Below, one piece after another: positions 34,532 through 43,136 of a DNA stretch of 64,000 nucleotides. The translations under genes were made by a program, and so were the position numbers. The notes under the pieces are model-generated. The model did not search any database and was not told the origin of the DNA. It saw only the letters and a program-made list of their open reading frames with translations. Each line of letters opens with the position of its first letter. The stretch's first letter is position 1. Source of the DNA: Micromonospora chokoriensis (GTDB lineage Bacteria > Actinomycetota > Actinomycetes > Mycobacteriales > Micromonosporaceae); the NCBI RefSeq assembly GCF_900091505.1, contig NZ_LT607409.1, forward strand, positions 620,001 through 684,000, written 5' to 3'.

Positions 34532-36327
34532 TGGTTTCGACGCTGGACCTCACACCCCGCGCTTCGGCCCGGGGTGTGGGCTCGAACGCCGACACCGTCC
34601 CGTTCGTCGGCTACACCGCTGCTGGCTCCGCGTTCACCCGCGCCCAGCAACCCGACTACTTCGGCTGGCTCGAACACGTCCGCGCCGCCGCCGGCTGCAC
34701 CCGACCCATCCGCCTCGCCGGGCAGCTCCTCACCGTCGAACCTGCCACCGGTCGACTTCTCGACGCCCGGCACACCGACGCCATGCCCGACGCTGCGATC
34801 TACAAGGCGTGCGGCAACCGGCGGGCCACCGTCTGCCCGACCTGCGCTGGCGTCTACCAACGCGACGCGTACCAGCTCCTGCGCGCCGGCCTCGTGGGCG
34901 GCAAAGGCGTCCCCGACAGCGTCTCCCGCCATCCAGCGGTGTTCGCCACCTTCACCGCCCCCTCGTTCGGCCCTGTGCACGTCCGCGCGGTCAAGCGGCA
35001 CACCTGCACCAACCGCAAACGCTGCGACTGCCGGCCCGACCCCTGCCACGCCCGCCGCAGCACCGACCCCACCGCCGGACTCTGCGCCCACGGCCGCCCA
35101 GCCGTGTGCTGGGCCCGCCACGAACCGGCAGATGCAGTCCTTGGTCAACCGTTGTGCCTGAACTGCTACGACCACGACCACCAGGTCGTGTGGAACGTGT
35201 TCGCAGGCGAACTGTGGCGGCGGACCAAGCAAGCCGCGGAACGGCACCTCGCCCAGCTCGCCCGTCGACGCGGCATCCCCCCGACCCGGATGGTCACCGA
35301 CTCGGGCAAGGTCCGTACGCTCGCCCCCGTCCGGCTGTCCCACGGCAAAGCCGCCGAGTTCCAAGCACGCGGAGCAGTGCACTTCCACGCCCTGGTGCGC
35401 CTGGACGGCGTCGACCCCACCGACCCCACCGCCGTCATCCCACCACCGGCCGGGTTCACCGCCGCCGACCTCGACGACGCCATCCGTCATGCCGTGTCCC
35501 AAGTTGGCTACACCACCCCTACCCACCCCGACCGGCCCGAAGGCTGGTCGATCGTCTGGGGAGACCCGTCCAAGGGCCTCGACATTCGGCCCATCAGCCT
35601 GACCGGCAGCGGTGAGGTCACCGACGGCATGGTCGCCGGCTACCTTGCCAAGTACGCCACCAAGAGCACGGAGGTAACTGGGCACCGTTCTGTCAGGCTC
35701 GACGCCGACACCATCGGCGACTACGCCGACCCCGACGGCGACCACACCGCCCGCCTCATCGACGCCTGCTGGCGACTCGGCCGACCCACGAGCACATCCA
35801 TCCCGCTCTCGCAGCGGCCCAGGGATCACCGGCCCCGGCCCGGCTTCGTCAAGCGCTGGGAATGCCCCGACTGCGGCACCCACACCCGTTACCGCGCTTG
35901 CCCCGTCTGCGTCGCCGAACGTCAAGCCAGCCTTGACGCCGAACCGGCGAAACCAGCAACGACCAACCCGTACGCCCGGCTGCGCCGCTGGGCACACATG
36001 CTCGGCTTCGGCGGCCACTTCCTCACCAAAGCCCGCCGCTACTCCGTCACCTTCCAACTCCTGCGCGACACCCGCGTCACCTACCGACGCAACGACGACC
36101 AAGACCAGGCCGTCACCGACCCCATCAAGGCCGTCGACCACCTCGACGACACCACCCTGATCGTCGGCACCCTCACCTTCGCCGGCGTCGGCTGGCACAC
36201 CGCCGGAGACGCACTCCTCGCCAACACCGCCGCCGCCATGGCCCGCGCCAGACACGCCACCGGCCGCGAAGAACTCGCCCACGAACTCGGCACCACCCCC
36301 GCCGGCACCGTGCCGGTTGCTGCTTGA
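34531..36327 (+). CDS. repSA: RepSA-like replication initiator
   Basis: 598 residues. Several C-x2-C zinc motifs are present (TVCPTCAGVY, LCLNCYDHDH, WECPDCGTH, RACPVCVAE). The HUH-type metal motif AVHFHALVRLDG is typical of rolling-circle initiators of the pSAM2 RepSA group. A conserved tail region (YLAKYATKSTEVTGHRS) follows. It would nick the element's origin to let excised circles replicate. It begins at the last base of the preceding stop. Intact length supports a functional element. Confidence 0.9.
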   Translation: MVSTLDLTPRASARGVGSNADTVPFVGYTAAGSAFTRAQQPDYFGWLEHVRAAAGCTRPIRLAGQLLTVEPATGRLLDARHTDAMPDAAIYKACGNRRATVCPTCAGVYQRDAYQLLRAGLVGGKGVPDSVSRHPAVFATFTAPSFGPVHVRAVKRHTCTNRKRCDCRPDPCHARRSTDPTAGLCAHGRPAVCWARHEPADAVLGQPLCLNCYDHDHQVVWNVFAGELWRRTKQAAERHLAQLARRRGIPPTRMVTDSGKVRTLAPVRLSHGKAAEFQARGAVHFHALVRLDGVDPTDPTAVIPPPAGFTAADLDDAIRHAVSQVGYTTPTHPDRPEGWSIVWGDPSKGLDIRPISLTGSGEVTDGMVAGYLAKYATKSTEVTGHRSVRLDADTIGDYADPDGDHTARLIDACWRLGRPTSTSIPLSQRPRDHRPRPGFVKRWECPDCGTHTRYRACPVCVAERQASLDAEPAKPATTNPYARLRRWAHMLGFGGHFLTKARRYSVTFQLLRDTRVTYRRNDDQDQAVTDPIKAVDHLDDTTLIVGTLTFAGVGWHTAGDALLANTAAAMARARHATGREELAHELGTTPAGTVPVAA

Positions 36328-36352
36328 TTCGACAGGAGGAAGGACCCCACCC

Positions 36353-36541
36353 GTGGATGACGAACTGATGACCGTTCCGGAGGTGCTCGCCGCGCTTAAC
36401 AACGTGTCCCGCCGGACGTTCTACCGGTGGCGCGAACTCGGCATCGCCCCGGCCTGCATCCGGCTCCCCAATGGAGAGCTTCGGATCGCGAGGAAGGACC
36501 TCCGGATCTGGCTGGAGCAGCGGCGCGAGGTGGCGGCGTGA
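36353..36541 (+). CDS. xis: Excisionase-like HTH protein
   Basis: 62 residues, MerR/AlpA-type winged helix (MTVPEVLAALNNVSRRTFYR; GELRIARKDLRIWLEQRR). Such proteins bind att arms and steer the integrase toward excision. It starts at GTG behind AGGAGGAAGG (ATG at 36368 is also possible) and its stop overlaps the integrase start, so both are co-translated. Confidence 0.88.
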   Translation: MDDELMTVPEVLAALNNVSRRTFYRWRELGIAPACIRLPNGELRIARKDLRIWLEQRREVAA

Positions 36542-37947
36542 AGTCCCATCGCGTCCGCATCTGGGCGATCAAACCGAACGCCGGAGGTGTCGGGTCGAAG
36601 AAGGCCAAGCGGTCGTACACCGTCCGGTGGGTGGTGGCTGGCCGCGAGAAGTCCCGCACGTTCGTCACCCGCGCCTTGGCCGACAGCTTCCGCTCCGACC
36701 TGATGCAAGCGGCCAACCAGGGCGAGGCGTTCGACACCGCCACCGGGCTACCGGACTCTCTGACGGAAACCCCGGCGGCCACGACCTGGCTGGACTTCGC
36801 CACGAAGTACGTCGACATGAAGTGGGCAGGCGCGGCGGCCAAGTCCCGCGACAGCATGACCGAATCGCTCGCCGCCATCACGGCGGCACTCGTCAAGGAC
36901 GCCCCCGGCCGGCCACCGGTCGAACTGCTTCGCCAAGCCCTGCGCAACCACGTGCTACCGCCGCCGGCTCGTGGCCTGGACATGCCGCCGGACATCGCCG
37001 ACGCGACGCGCTGGCTGCGCCACGCCTCCCTGCCGCTGCCTGAGCTTCGCGAGGCGGGAACCGTTCGGAGTGCGCTCGACGTCCTGGTGGTGAAGCTCGA
37101 CGGCAAGCCGGCCGCCGCGACCACCGCGCGTCGGAAGCGGTCGGTCTTCTACAACGCGCTTCAGTACGCGGTCGAGCTGGAAGAGTTGGAGTTCAACCCG
37201 ATCGACAAGCTTCGGGTGCGGTCGCAGCGGAAGAAGATTGCCGAGGTCGTCGATCGCCGGGTGGTCGTCAACCAGCGCCAGGCGTTGGAACTGCTGATCG
37301 CCGTCACCTACGTCGGCCAGCGGGGACGGAAGGCCAAGCGTGGTGAGCGCCTGGTCGCGTTCTTCGCCTGCCTGTACTTCGCAGCGCTCCGTCCGGCAGA
37401 GGCGTTGGCGTTGCGTGAGCAGGACTGCGACCTACCCGAGAAGGGATGGGGTCGATTGACGCTGGCCAAGAGTCGACCCCAGGCGGGCAAGCGGTGGACC
37501 GACAGCGGCGAGGTTCACGACGATCGAGGGCTGAAGCATCGAGCCGAGGATGAACCGCGTAGCGTGCCGATCCCGCCCACGCTCGTGGCGATCCTGCGTG
37601 CACACATCGAACGGTTCGGGGTCGCTAAGGATGGCCGGCTGTTCCAGAGTGAGCGGGGCAACGTCGTTGCGGCCTCGACGTACTCGCGCGTCTGGGATGA
37701 GGCGCGTCGACTGGCGTTGACGCCGCGTCAGGTTGACTCGCCGATCGCTGGTCGGCCGTACGACCTTCGCCACGCCGCCGTGTCGCTGTGGCTCAACGCT
37801 GGTGTGCCGGCGACCGAGGTAGCCGACCGGGCCGGACACTCCGTGGACGTACTGCTCAAGGTCTACGCCAAGTGCATCGACGGCGCGGAGGCCACCGTCA
37901 ACGACCGGATCTCTGAAGCTCTGACCGGCGTGGCCTGGGCCGTATGA
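36538..37947 (+). CDS. int: Tyrosine site-specific integrase
   Basis: 469 residues. The arm-binding N-terminus is basic (KKAKRSYTVRWVVAGREKSR). The core-binding domain runs to about residue 230. The catalytic domain has the first Arg in YFAALRPAEALALRE, the H-x-x-R box in YDLRHAAVSLWLN, the later His in DRAGHSVDVLLKVY, and Tyr in the same segment (KVYAKC). It would recombine the 44-bp tRNA-Arg sites. It lies directly beside the tRNA attachment site, 186 nt away, as in most AICEs. Confidence 0.93.
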   Translation: MKSHRVRIWAIKPNAGGVGSKKAKRSYTVRWVVAGREKSRTFVTRALADSFRSDLMQAANQGEAFDTATGLPDSLTETPAATTWLDFATKYVDMKWAGAAAKSRDSMTESLAAITAALVKDAPGRPPVELLRQALRNHVLPPPARGLDMPPDIADATRWLRHASLPLPELREAGTVRSALDVLVVKLDGKPAAATTARRKRSVFYNALQYAVELEELEFNPIDKLRVRSQRKKIAEVVDRRVVVNQRQALELLIAVTYVGQRGRKAKRGERLVAFFACLYFAALRPAEALALREQDCDLPEKGWGRLTLAKSRPQAGKRWTDSGEVHDDRGLKHRAEDEPRSVPIPPTLVAILRAHIERFGVAKDGRLFQSERGNVVAASTYSRVWDEARRLALTPRQVDSPIAGRPYDLRHAAVSLWLNAGVPATEVADRAGHSVDVLLKVYAKCIDGAEATVNDRISEALTGVAWAV

Positions 37948-38132
37948 TTGTCGCCGTTCCGGATCTTGCCTCGGACGTGCCAACTGACCTGCGCAAATGC
38001 CGCCAAGGTCATTCCGCGCCGGTTCCGCGAGCTGCGACAAACGGCGGCTTCCGGTGACCTACGGCTGCACGCCTGTTCTAATTGACCGGCATGCGTACTG
38101 CCAGCTCAGGAAGCGTTTCGGCTGTGTATCGA

Positions 38133-38176
38133 GGTGCCCCCGGCAGGATTCGAACCTGCGACACACGGTTTAGGAA
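38133..38176. repeat. Right attachment site of the AICE (44-bp direct repeat)
   Basis: Identical to 21669-21712. It covers the tRNA-Arg gene from the anticodon loop to the 3' end plus two bases beyond. Confidence 0.95.
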
Positions 38177-38207
38177 ACCGATGCTCTATCCCCTGAGCTA
38201 CGGGGGC
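38135..38207 (-). tRNA. tRNA-Arg (anticodon CCT)
   Basis: 73 nt without encoded CCA. Acceptor GCCCCCG pairs with CGGGGGC. The D-arm region TAGCTCAGGGGATAGAGC, the anticodon loop TTCCTAA and the T-arm GCAGGTTCGAATCCTGC are all present. It is the integration target of the AICE; integration left this gene intact and a 3' half copy at the far end. Confidence 0.96.
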
Positions 38208-38432
38208 GCGAGGGCCCAGTCTAGCGACCTGGGGGTCGACCTGGGGTGGCAGGGAGTGGCCCACGTTCACCCACGTCACCCGTATCCCGGTTCTCCCAGC
38301 CCAGGAGCACACCCGGAGCACACGAACCGCGGTTTGCGACCGGCGGTCGCTCCGCGCGACCCACGTTGGCACCGGTTCACCCGGATGGCATCCGCTGGAG
38401 AGCACACACCGCGCACATCATCGAAGATCATG

Positions 38433-38591
38433 TGGGGCTAGCCGTTCCCCCGGCTGGGCACCGCCTCCCACGGGAGATGCCGGGAACGTCGCGATCAGCC
38501 GCGCGGCGGCCGGGTCGTCGTTGTCGCGAGTCAGGTCCGCCGGGTCGAGGAAGACGACGTCGACGTCACCCACGGACGACGGGTCGAAGCC
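38433..38591 (-). pseudogene. Nucleotidyltransferase (NTP_transf_6-like) remnant
   Basis: Reading leftward, GFDPSSVGDVDVVFLDPADL and then TRDNDDPAAARLIATFP resemble the catalytic D-x-D region of the NTP_transf_6 (DUF925) family. After a frame change, LPWEAV follows, as in the family motif P-W-E-V. No start, N-terminus or C-terminus remains. It sits between the tRNA and the toxin locus. Confidence 0.5.
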
Positions 38592-38628
38592 GCGTCATCC
38601 GTCAGCAGGTCACCCGCGCTCGGCTGGC

Positions 38629-39084
38629 TCATGGGGTGATGAGGTCGTTTATGCCGTAGTGGCTCCACCAGGTCGGCCGGTGTCTGCGGAGTTCGCCCCC
38701 GACGCGGGTCAGCAGGAGCCAGTTGCCGTTCTGGACCAGCGCCGCGTCCTCCTGCCGGGCGGCCAACACCCGGGCCACGGCCTGCATCATGTTCGGGATC
38801 CCCTTGTCGACCAGGTCGTCTGCCCGCATGGAGAAGTCGATGTCGACGTACGTCTCCGGCTCCCACTCCCAGCGGGCACCGTCGTCGGCCTCGGCATCGA
38901 AATAGCCCTGGCTGCCTGAGGAGACGGTCAGCGCGTACCCGCGGGTGTCGTAGAGGCGGGCACTGAGCAGCCGTGGGTTGGTGCCGCTCGGTCTGGGCTT
39001 CTCGGCGGGTTCGGCTGCCACGAGATCAGCCACGTGGTCCAGGGGCAGGTCACCGGCGAGGGTCAACCTGAACTCGACAGCCAT
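38629..39084 (-). CDS. SitI3-like immunity protein
   Basis: 151 residues (MAVEFRLTLAGDLPLDHVAD; LYDTRGYALTVSSGSQGYFD; WEWEPETYVDIDFSMRADDL). The pattern matches SitI3-type proteins, known as immunity proteins in Myxococcus Sit toxin exchange and common in actinobacteria. It lies 14 nt downstream of the CdiA-type tRNase toxin frame on the same strand, the expected place for a cognate immunity gene. ATG has a GAGG-type site. Confidence 0.75.
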   Translation of the reverse strand: MAVEFRLTLAGDLPLDHVADLVAAEPAEKPRPSGTNPRLLSARLYDTRGYALTVSSGSQGYFDAEADDGARWEWEPETYVDIDFSMRADDLVDKGIPNMMQAVARVLAARQEDAALVQNGNWLLLTRVGGELRRHRPTWWSHYGINDLITP

Positions 39085-39098
39085 CTCTGCGCCTCTCC

Positions 39099-39701
39099 TC
39101 AGTCTCGACGGACGATCTGCACGATCGCGCCGCTCGGCGTTACCGCGACGAGTTCTTTCAGCCTCTCGACGGGCCAGGTATCGAACTGTGTCCGCAGGGC
39201 CGCGAGGTCTCCGTGCCAGTCGTGCAGGTTCAGCACCACGCGTTGGGTCTGCTCCTTGTCGACCTTGGCGCGGACCTCGCTCCAGACGCCCCGTACCGGC
39301 TTGCCGAGAGTGGGCGAATAGCAGTCGAACACGTGACCCTCGATCAGGTAGTCCGGGTCTTTGTTCGGGTTGCCGGAGTCGCCGGTGCGGAGCCGGGCGT
39401 CGGCGATCTCCTGCCTGGTGGGGTTCTGGTGGACCCGGTAGCTCTTGCTGGCGACTATATCGGCGCATTCGTTCTCGAGCTCCAACGGACGCCGCCCTTC
39501 GTCGTCCAACCGCGGCGGAATTCTGGCTCTCGGACCGGTCGGCGTCCCGCCCGGGACGCCGGTTGGCTGTCTGGTCCAGGGCGTGCCGTGGTCATGGTCA
39601 GCTGATGGGGTGTCGCCGGCGGCATGAGGTGTCGGCGGCGGGTCACCGTGCTGGGAAGGGGTGGGGCTGGCCGGTGGGTGACCGCCAGCCCCTGTCAGTT
39701 T
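39099..39701 (-). CDS. CdiA-type tRNase toxin domain, reached by -1 frameshift from the DUF6244 gene
   Basis: The frame has no ATG or GTG start. The only possible start is a TTG at 39509, without a ribosome site. It continues openly upstream to the end of the DUF6244 gene. The first ~65 residues are a Pro/Gly/Thr linker. The rest has the CdiA C-terminal tRNase pattern: LENECADIVASKSYRVHQNP, then PDYLIEGHVFDCYSPT and VRAKVDKEQTQRVVLNLHD. These domains cut tRNA in neighbouring cells. Joined to DUF6244 by -1 frameshifting, the product would be 374 residues. The immunity gene follows. Confidence 0.75.
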   Translation of the reverse strand, partial: KLTGAGGHPPASPTPSQHGDPPPTPHAAGDTPSADHDHGTPWTRQPTGVPGGTPTGPRARIPPRLDDEGRRPLELENECADIVASKSYRVHQNPTRQEIADARLRTGDSGNPNKDPDYLIEGHVFDCYSPTLGKPVRGVWSEVRAKVDKEQTQRVVLNLHDWHGDLAALRTQFDTWPVERLKELVAVTPSGAIVQIVRRD

Positions 39702-39704
39702 CCC
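39663..39704 (-). promoter_or_regulatory. Candidate programmed -1 frameshift signal
   Basis: On the minus strand: slippery heptamer GGGAAAC (39704-39698) in the correct phase (xxG GGA AAC in the zero frame), the TGA stop as the next zero-frame codon, a spacer of 5 nt (TGACA), then a hairpin with a perfect 9-bp stem GGGGCTGGC/GCCAGCCCC (39692-39663) extended by GGT/ACC. The -1 frame (GGG AAA CTG ACA) is exactly the toxin frame. Confidence 0.72.
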
Positions 39705-40222
39705 GACGACCCCAACTGCCGGGCCTGCGCGATCGCCGCTTCGATGGCCTGCCGGGCCCCGCCGGTGCGCCCAACGACCAGCACCAGGACCTGCTTGATG
39801 CCGTCCAGGGCCTGCAACAGCGGCCCGGGCTGCCCGCCCTGCAGGACCATGGCGACGAGTTGCTGCGCCTCACCCACTCCGGTGATGGCCCCGGTCGCCG
39901 CGTCACGAGCGGCGTCCACGGCGCTCAGCACGGGCGCCAGCCCGGCGATCGTCTCCTGCGGGGTGGCCTCGTTCGGCACCGCCGCGGTGGCCTTCGTCGC
40001 TTCACCGATCGAACCGGCGAGACTTCCCAGGCCGCCCTGGATGCCCGTGATCGCGTTACGCACCCGCGCCACACCCGCCGCCACGGCGACGAAGCCCGCG
40101 CCCGCGGCCCGCAACGCCACCTCCTGCGCCTGACTGTCAGCGGCGGCCGCCAACCCCTGCGCGCGTTCGACCCCGGTCATCAACGCGCGGAACTCACCGG
40201 TGATCGTCTCGATCTGCGACAC
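39695..40222 (-). CDS. DUF6244 family protein, N-terminal module of the toxin
   Basis: 175 residues, strongly alpha-helical and Ala-rich (IETITGEFRALMTGVERAQG; GLAAAADSQAQEVALRAAG; VLSAVDAARDAATGAITGVG). I recall this as a Micromonosporaceae family (DUF6244). It may be a delivery or structural module: the C-terminus GSSGN is followed by a stop, yet the frameshift signal at that point would append a linker and tRNase domain. Both short and long products are therefore expected. Starts GTG at 40222. Confidence 0.82.
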   Translation of the reverse strand: MSQIETITGEFRALMTGVERAQGLAAAADSQAQEVALRAAGAGFVAVAAGVARVRNAITGIQGGLGSLAGSIGEATKATAAVPNEATPQETIAGLAPVLSAVDAARDAATGAITGVGEAQQLVAMVLQGGQPGPLLQALDGIKQVLVLVVGRTGGARQAIEAAIAQARQLGSSGN

Positions 40223-40469
40223 GTGGCCGGCACCCCAATCGATGAGAGCGAAAGTGCTGGACAGCTGAACCTACCGGGCTCCTTGTGAGGCCACCAGACA
40301 TCGACGAGGCGGTTGGCACCGCAGACAGCCACCGCGATGCGAGTAGTCGCACGAGCGGCTTCCGGTCCAGATTCCAGCTCGGGGGGTGGGGTCTGTGGCT
40401 GTCGTGTCCGGCTGTCGACGTGTCAGCATCGACGGAACGGCGGTGCTGGTGTTCGCGTCGGGAGGCTCG

Positions 40470-41264
40470 GTGGGTAATCGCAAGCGCAGTGGCCGCCGGC
40501 AGCGGCGGGAGCCGATCCGCCGGATGATCCCGCCCACCCGCGTGCCCGGCAGCCGGCGCCCTCACCGCCCGGACGAGACGGCACTGATGCCGAAATTTGA
40601 GTACAGCCCGATGTTCGGACGGCTCGTCGACGCGCCGGTGGAGATGGTGCCGCTGCTCGCGGTCCTAGCCGTTCTGCACCAGGCGCAGAGCGGCATGCCG
40701 GTGGGCACCTGTGTCCCGACGAGTCATCAGGTCAGTGGGGCGCTGCGGCACCTTGGCTTCGAGGCCGAGGTGGTCGCCGCGTACGCCTCGCTGTACCGGG
40801 TGACCGACACGTTTACCGAGGTGTCCGAGGTCGGCGTGTGGAAACGACCGCCGGTCGTCCATGCCGATGGCACCACGAATGGCCACATGGTTGTTTGGAC
40901 GCCGTCGTTCGCGCAGCTCGTGGACGCCACCCTGGTGCAGGACCCGCTTCTGCTGGCCGCCGCCCAGGTTGATCCGGTCTACTCGACGCCGGTGTTCGTC
41001 GAGGTTCCCACCAACCGGAGGGAGTTTTTCGCGGCTCGGCCCGTCGCCTGGCTCGACGATCACCTGTACGCGTCCTGGGTCCTGCTGCCGGAGTGGACCC
41101 GGCTGATGGCCGCGGTTCTGGCAGGGGAGGCCAGCACGGTCGTGGAACTCGGCGCACTCGGTCTGGCCACCGACGCGCTCCGCCTCATCGCGGCCGTCGC
41201 GGAGGAGCGGGATCTGAGCGCGATGCTGGTCCAGTGCCCGCGGCTCGGGGCGCTGCTCCGATGA
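40470..41264 (+). CDS. Hypothetical protein
   Basis: 264 residues. A basic Arg-rich N-terminus (MGNRKRSGRRQRREPIRR) is followed by an alpha/beta protein (YSPMFGRLVDAPVEMVPLLA, AVLHQAQSGMPVGTCVPTSH, HMVVWTPSFAQLVDATLVQD). The cysteine and PTSHQVSGAL segment recall proteins that compute on peptide or acetyl substrates, but no family is recognised. GTG has GGGAGG 4 nt upstream; an internal ATG at 40587 is an alternative. It diverges from DUF6244. Confidence 0.7.
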   Translation: MGNRKRSGRRQRREPIRRMIPPTRVPGSRRPHRPDETALMPKFEYSPMFGRLVDAPVEMVPLLAVLAVLHQAQSGMPVGTCVPTSHQVSGALRHLGFEAEVVAAYASLYRVTDTFTEVSEVGVWKRPPVVHADGTTNGHMVVWTPSFAQLVDATLVQDPLLLAAAQVDPVYSTPVFVEVPTNRREFFAARPVAWLDDHLYASWVLLPEWTRLMAAVLAGEASTVVELGALGLATDALRLIAAVAEERDLSAMLVQCPRLGALLR

Positions 41265-41396
41265 ACACCAGCTACCGGAGTTGCCAGTCGAGCCACCGCC
41301 GCATCTTGCTTCAGGGGTGTAGAACGTTCCGACCGGCCTGCATCCGCACCCGGGTCTCGCGGTCGTCTCACAACGCATGGCGGGATATTGGTATGA

Positions 41397-41424
41397 CGGC
41401 ATTGCCAATGATCAGGCAATGCCG
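41397..41424. terminator. Hairpin between convergent genes
   Basis: Perfect 10-bp stem CGGCATTGCC/GGCAATGCCG, 8-nt loop. It lies between the end of the hypothetical gene (plus) and of the NUDIX gene (minus). Confidence 0.55.
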
Positions 41425-41479
41425 CTGGCGCACTTCGGTCCCATAGCCGCGCATTGCCAACCTCGCGATGTACACCCGA

Positions 41480-41914
41480 TCACGAACATAGTTTGGCCAG
41501 GAGAGCACCCTGGCCAGCCTGCAGGATATGCGCAGCCTTCAACGGTATCCAGAAACACTCGAGGTGGGTGGGTTCCTGGGTACCGTCGTGGTCTTCCTGA
41601 CTAGCCCACCGCTCGGGCGTTGGCCCTACGAGTTCCAACTGAAAGACGTGACGGTACTGAATCTCGAACCGGAGCGGTGTGATGTCGTACTCAACCTTCC
41701 CCAGCTTGCGGACAACGCGAAAGCCCGTCAGCCCGGTCTCCTCGCGGGCCTCGCGCAGCGCGGCGTCCTCCGGCGCCTCACCTACACGAACGGTGCCTCC
41801 CGGCACCTCGACGCCCACCTGCTCATAGCTGTAGTCGGTGTGACGGAAGACGAGCAACCGCCCCTCTCGCACCACGTAGCAGAGAACCTTATCCACCACG
41901 ACCTTCGCCACCAT
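41480..41914 (-). CDS. NUDIX hydrolase
   Basis: 144 residues. Complete Nudix box GGTVRVGEAPEDAALREARE-ETG. MutT-like, substrate unknown. GGGAGG is 4 nt before the ATG. Unrelated in detail to the NUDIX gene of the AICE. It stands alone in the accessory strip. Confidence 0.9.
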   Translation of the reverse strand: MVAKVVVDKVLCYVVREGRLLVFRHTDYSYEQVGVEVPGGTVRVGEAPEDAALREAREETGLTGFRVVRKLGKVEYDITPLRFEIQYRHVFQLELVGPTPERWASQEDHDGTQEPTHLECFWIPLKAAHILQAGQGALLAKLCS

Positions 41915-42147
41915 ATGACCTCCCGTATTGGCATTAGCAAAACAAGGGCAGCCCGCGGAAACTGCGGCCCAGCCGCACGGCTCCCGACAATAGGTAACAG
42001 GGTGTAACTCATGGACAGGCTATTGGACTCCTATGGATACACCAGGCGCGCAGGCCACGAGTCCATCGGCGATGAATATTGCCTATCTCGCCAACGGTGC
42101 GGGGCGGGCATTGGTCGACCATGACATCGCCGTGGGCGCCATTCCCG

Positions 42148-43060
42148 TCAGCGGACGATGACGAGGTTGGCCATGTCTACCACCGGCCGGTAGCCAAGCG
42201 CGGCGTAGATTTTGTTCGAGGTTAGGTTTGCTTGATCGGTGTACAGGCACACCCGCGCACCGTCGGCCTGGATCCGCCGGGAAACCTCGGCAACCGCGTT
42301 GCTGGCCCATCCACGCCCGCGCTGGGCTGGTGGCGTGTACACCGGACCGATGCGCGCGACCCCGAACGATGGGGGGGTTGGCACCGGTGAGGTGCACCCG
42401 CTCTCCAGTCCCGTCGACCCAGAACCACAGATGCCCGGCCAGCAGTCGGCGCAGCACTTCCGCGCGGTCGGGCACCTCATGTGCGCTGGCACCCCGTCGG
42501 CGGCCCGCCTGTTCGTCAGCGTCGCCCACGAACTCGCCGAACCACTTCATGACCAGCTCGACGTCCTTCTCGACCGCGAGCTCCAGGCAGCCAGGCACTG
42601 CCGCCGGACGAGCCAGCTTGCCGAGTTCGTGCAGCCGCGTGTGCTGGTTGACCTGGACCCTGCCCCCGCCGAGCCGGGTCAACTCGGTGGCGCACAGCGC
42701 AACGGCAGGAACGGCCCCGTTGACCGCAAGGACCTCCTCCCCGCGCTCATACAGAGCGCAGGCCAGGGCCACGGCCGCCTCGTCGGGCATCGGCAGCAGG
42801 AACGGCGGATAGGGTGCGAACGGCGCCGCTCGCATACCGGCGCCGACGACCGTGCCGGATGCACCCCTAACCACCAACCACCAATTGCGGTCGGGCTGCG
42901 CGATTCCATCGATTTGCGGCGCCAGCAGCCGGTGCGCGACGGTAGTCACGACGGTGCTGACTACCGGGTCGGCGGCCAGATGTTCGCCAGCTACCGCGAG
43001 GAACTCGGTCGGGGTAGTGCAGAACTGCAGGCGCGGCGCGGCTACCGAGGTTGCGCTCAT
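42148..43060 (-). pseudogene. GNAT N-acetyltransferase broken at a C7 tract
   Basis: Reading leftward from ATG 43060, a GNAT-type protein (LLAPQIDGIAQPDRNWWLVV; RLGGGRVQVNQHTRLHELG) is intact to VHLTGANPP. At seven consecutive Cs (G7 on plus, 42371-42377) the frame is lost. The expected C-terminal acetyl-CoA-binding motif continues in the other frame: ARIGPVYTPPAQRGRGWASN, then DQANLTSNKIYAALGYRPV. One C fewer would restore a full-length protein of about 304 residues. This may be decay, phase variation or a sequence error. Confidence 0.8.
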
Positions 43061-43136
43061 CTGCGCAACCCAACCGTCACCATGGGCTATGGGCACGGGA
43101 TTTTCCGCGTCATCAAGGTGACACGCCCCTCCTTAC

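Larger units (their letters stand above)
21669..38176. mobile_element. Actinomycete integrative and conjugative element (AICE) in tRNA-Arg(CCT)
   Basis: A 16.5-kb element bounded by 44-bp perfect direct repeats, the right one within an intact tRNA-Arg gene. It has the canonical AICE modules: tyrosine integrase and excisionase next to the tRNA, a RepSA-like initiator, a single FtsK/TraB-type double-stranded DNA translocase, small membrane spread-type proteins, and a NUDIX/HD/HTH control module. A nested IS481-type element and two cargo genes of unknown role lie at the left end. All replication and transfer genes look intact, so the element may be active. Confidence 0.93.

Noticed and set aside
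34336..36402. Minus-strand open frame of 688 codons
   Set aside because: Antisense of the RepSA gene; Gly/Val/Asp-rich shadow with no motif.
38208..38432. Possible gene between tRNA-Arg and the nucleotidyltransferase remnant
   Set aside because: Only short frames without ribosome sites or domain features.
39663..39692. Hairpin after the DUF6244 stop taken as a plain terminator
   Set aside because: It could terminate, but the in-phase heptamer at the right distance and the open -1 frame coding for a toxin domain fit a frameshift stimulator better; no T-run follows.
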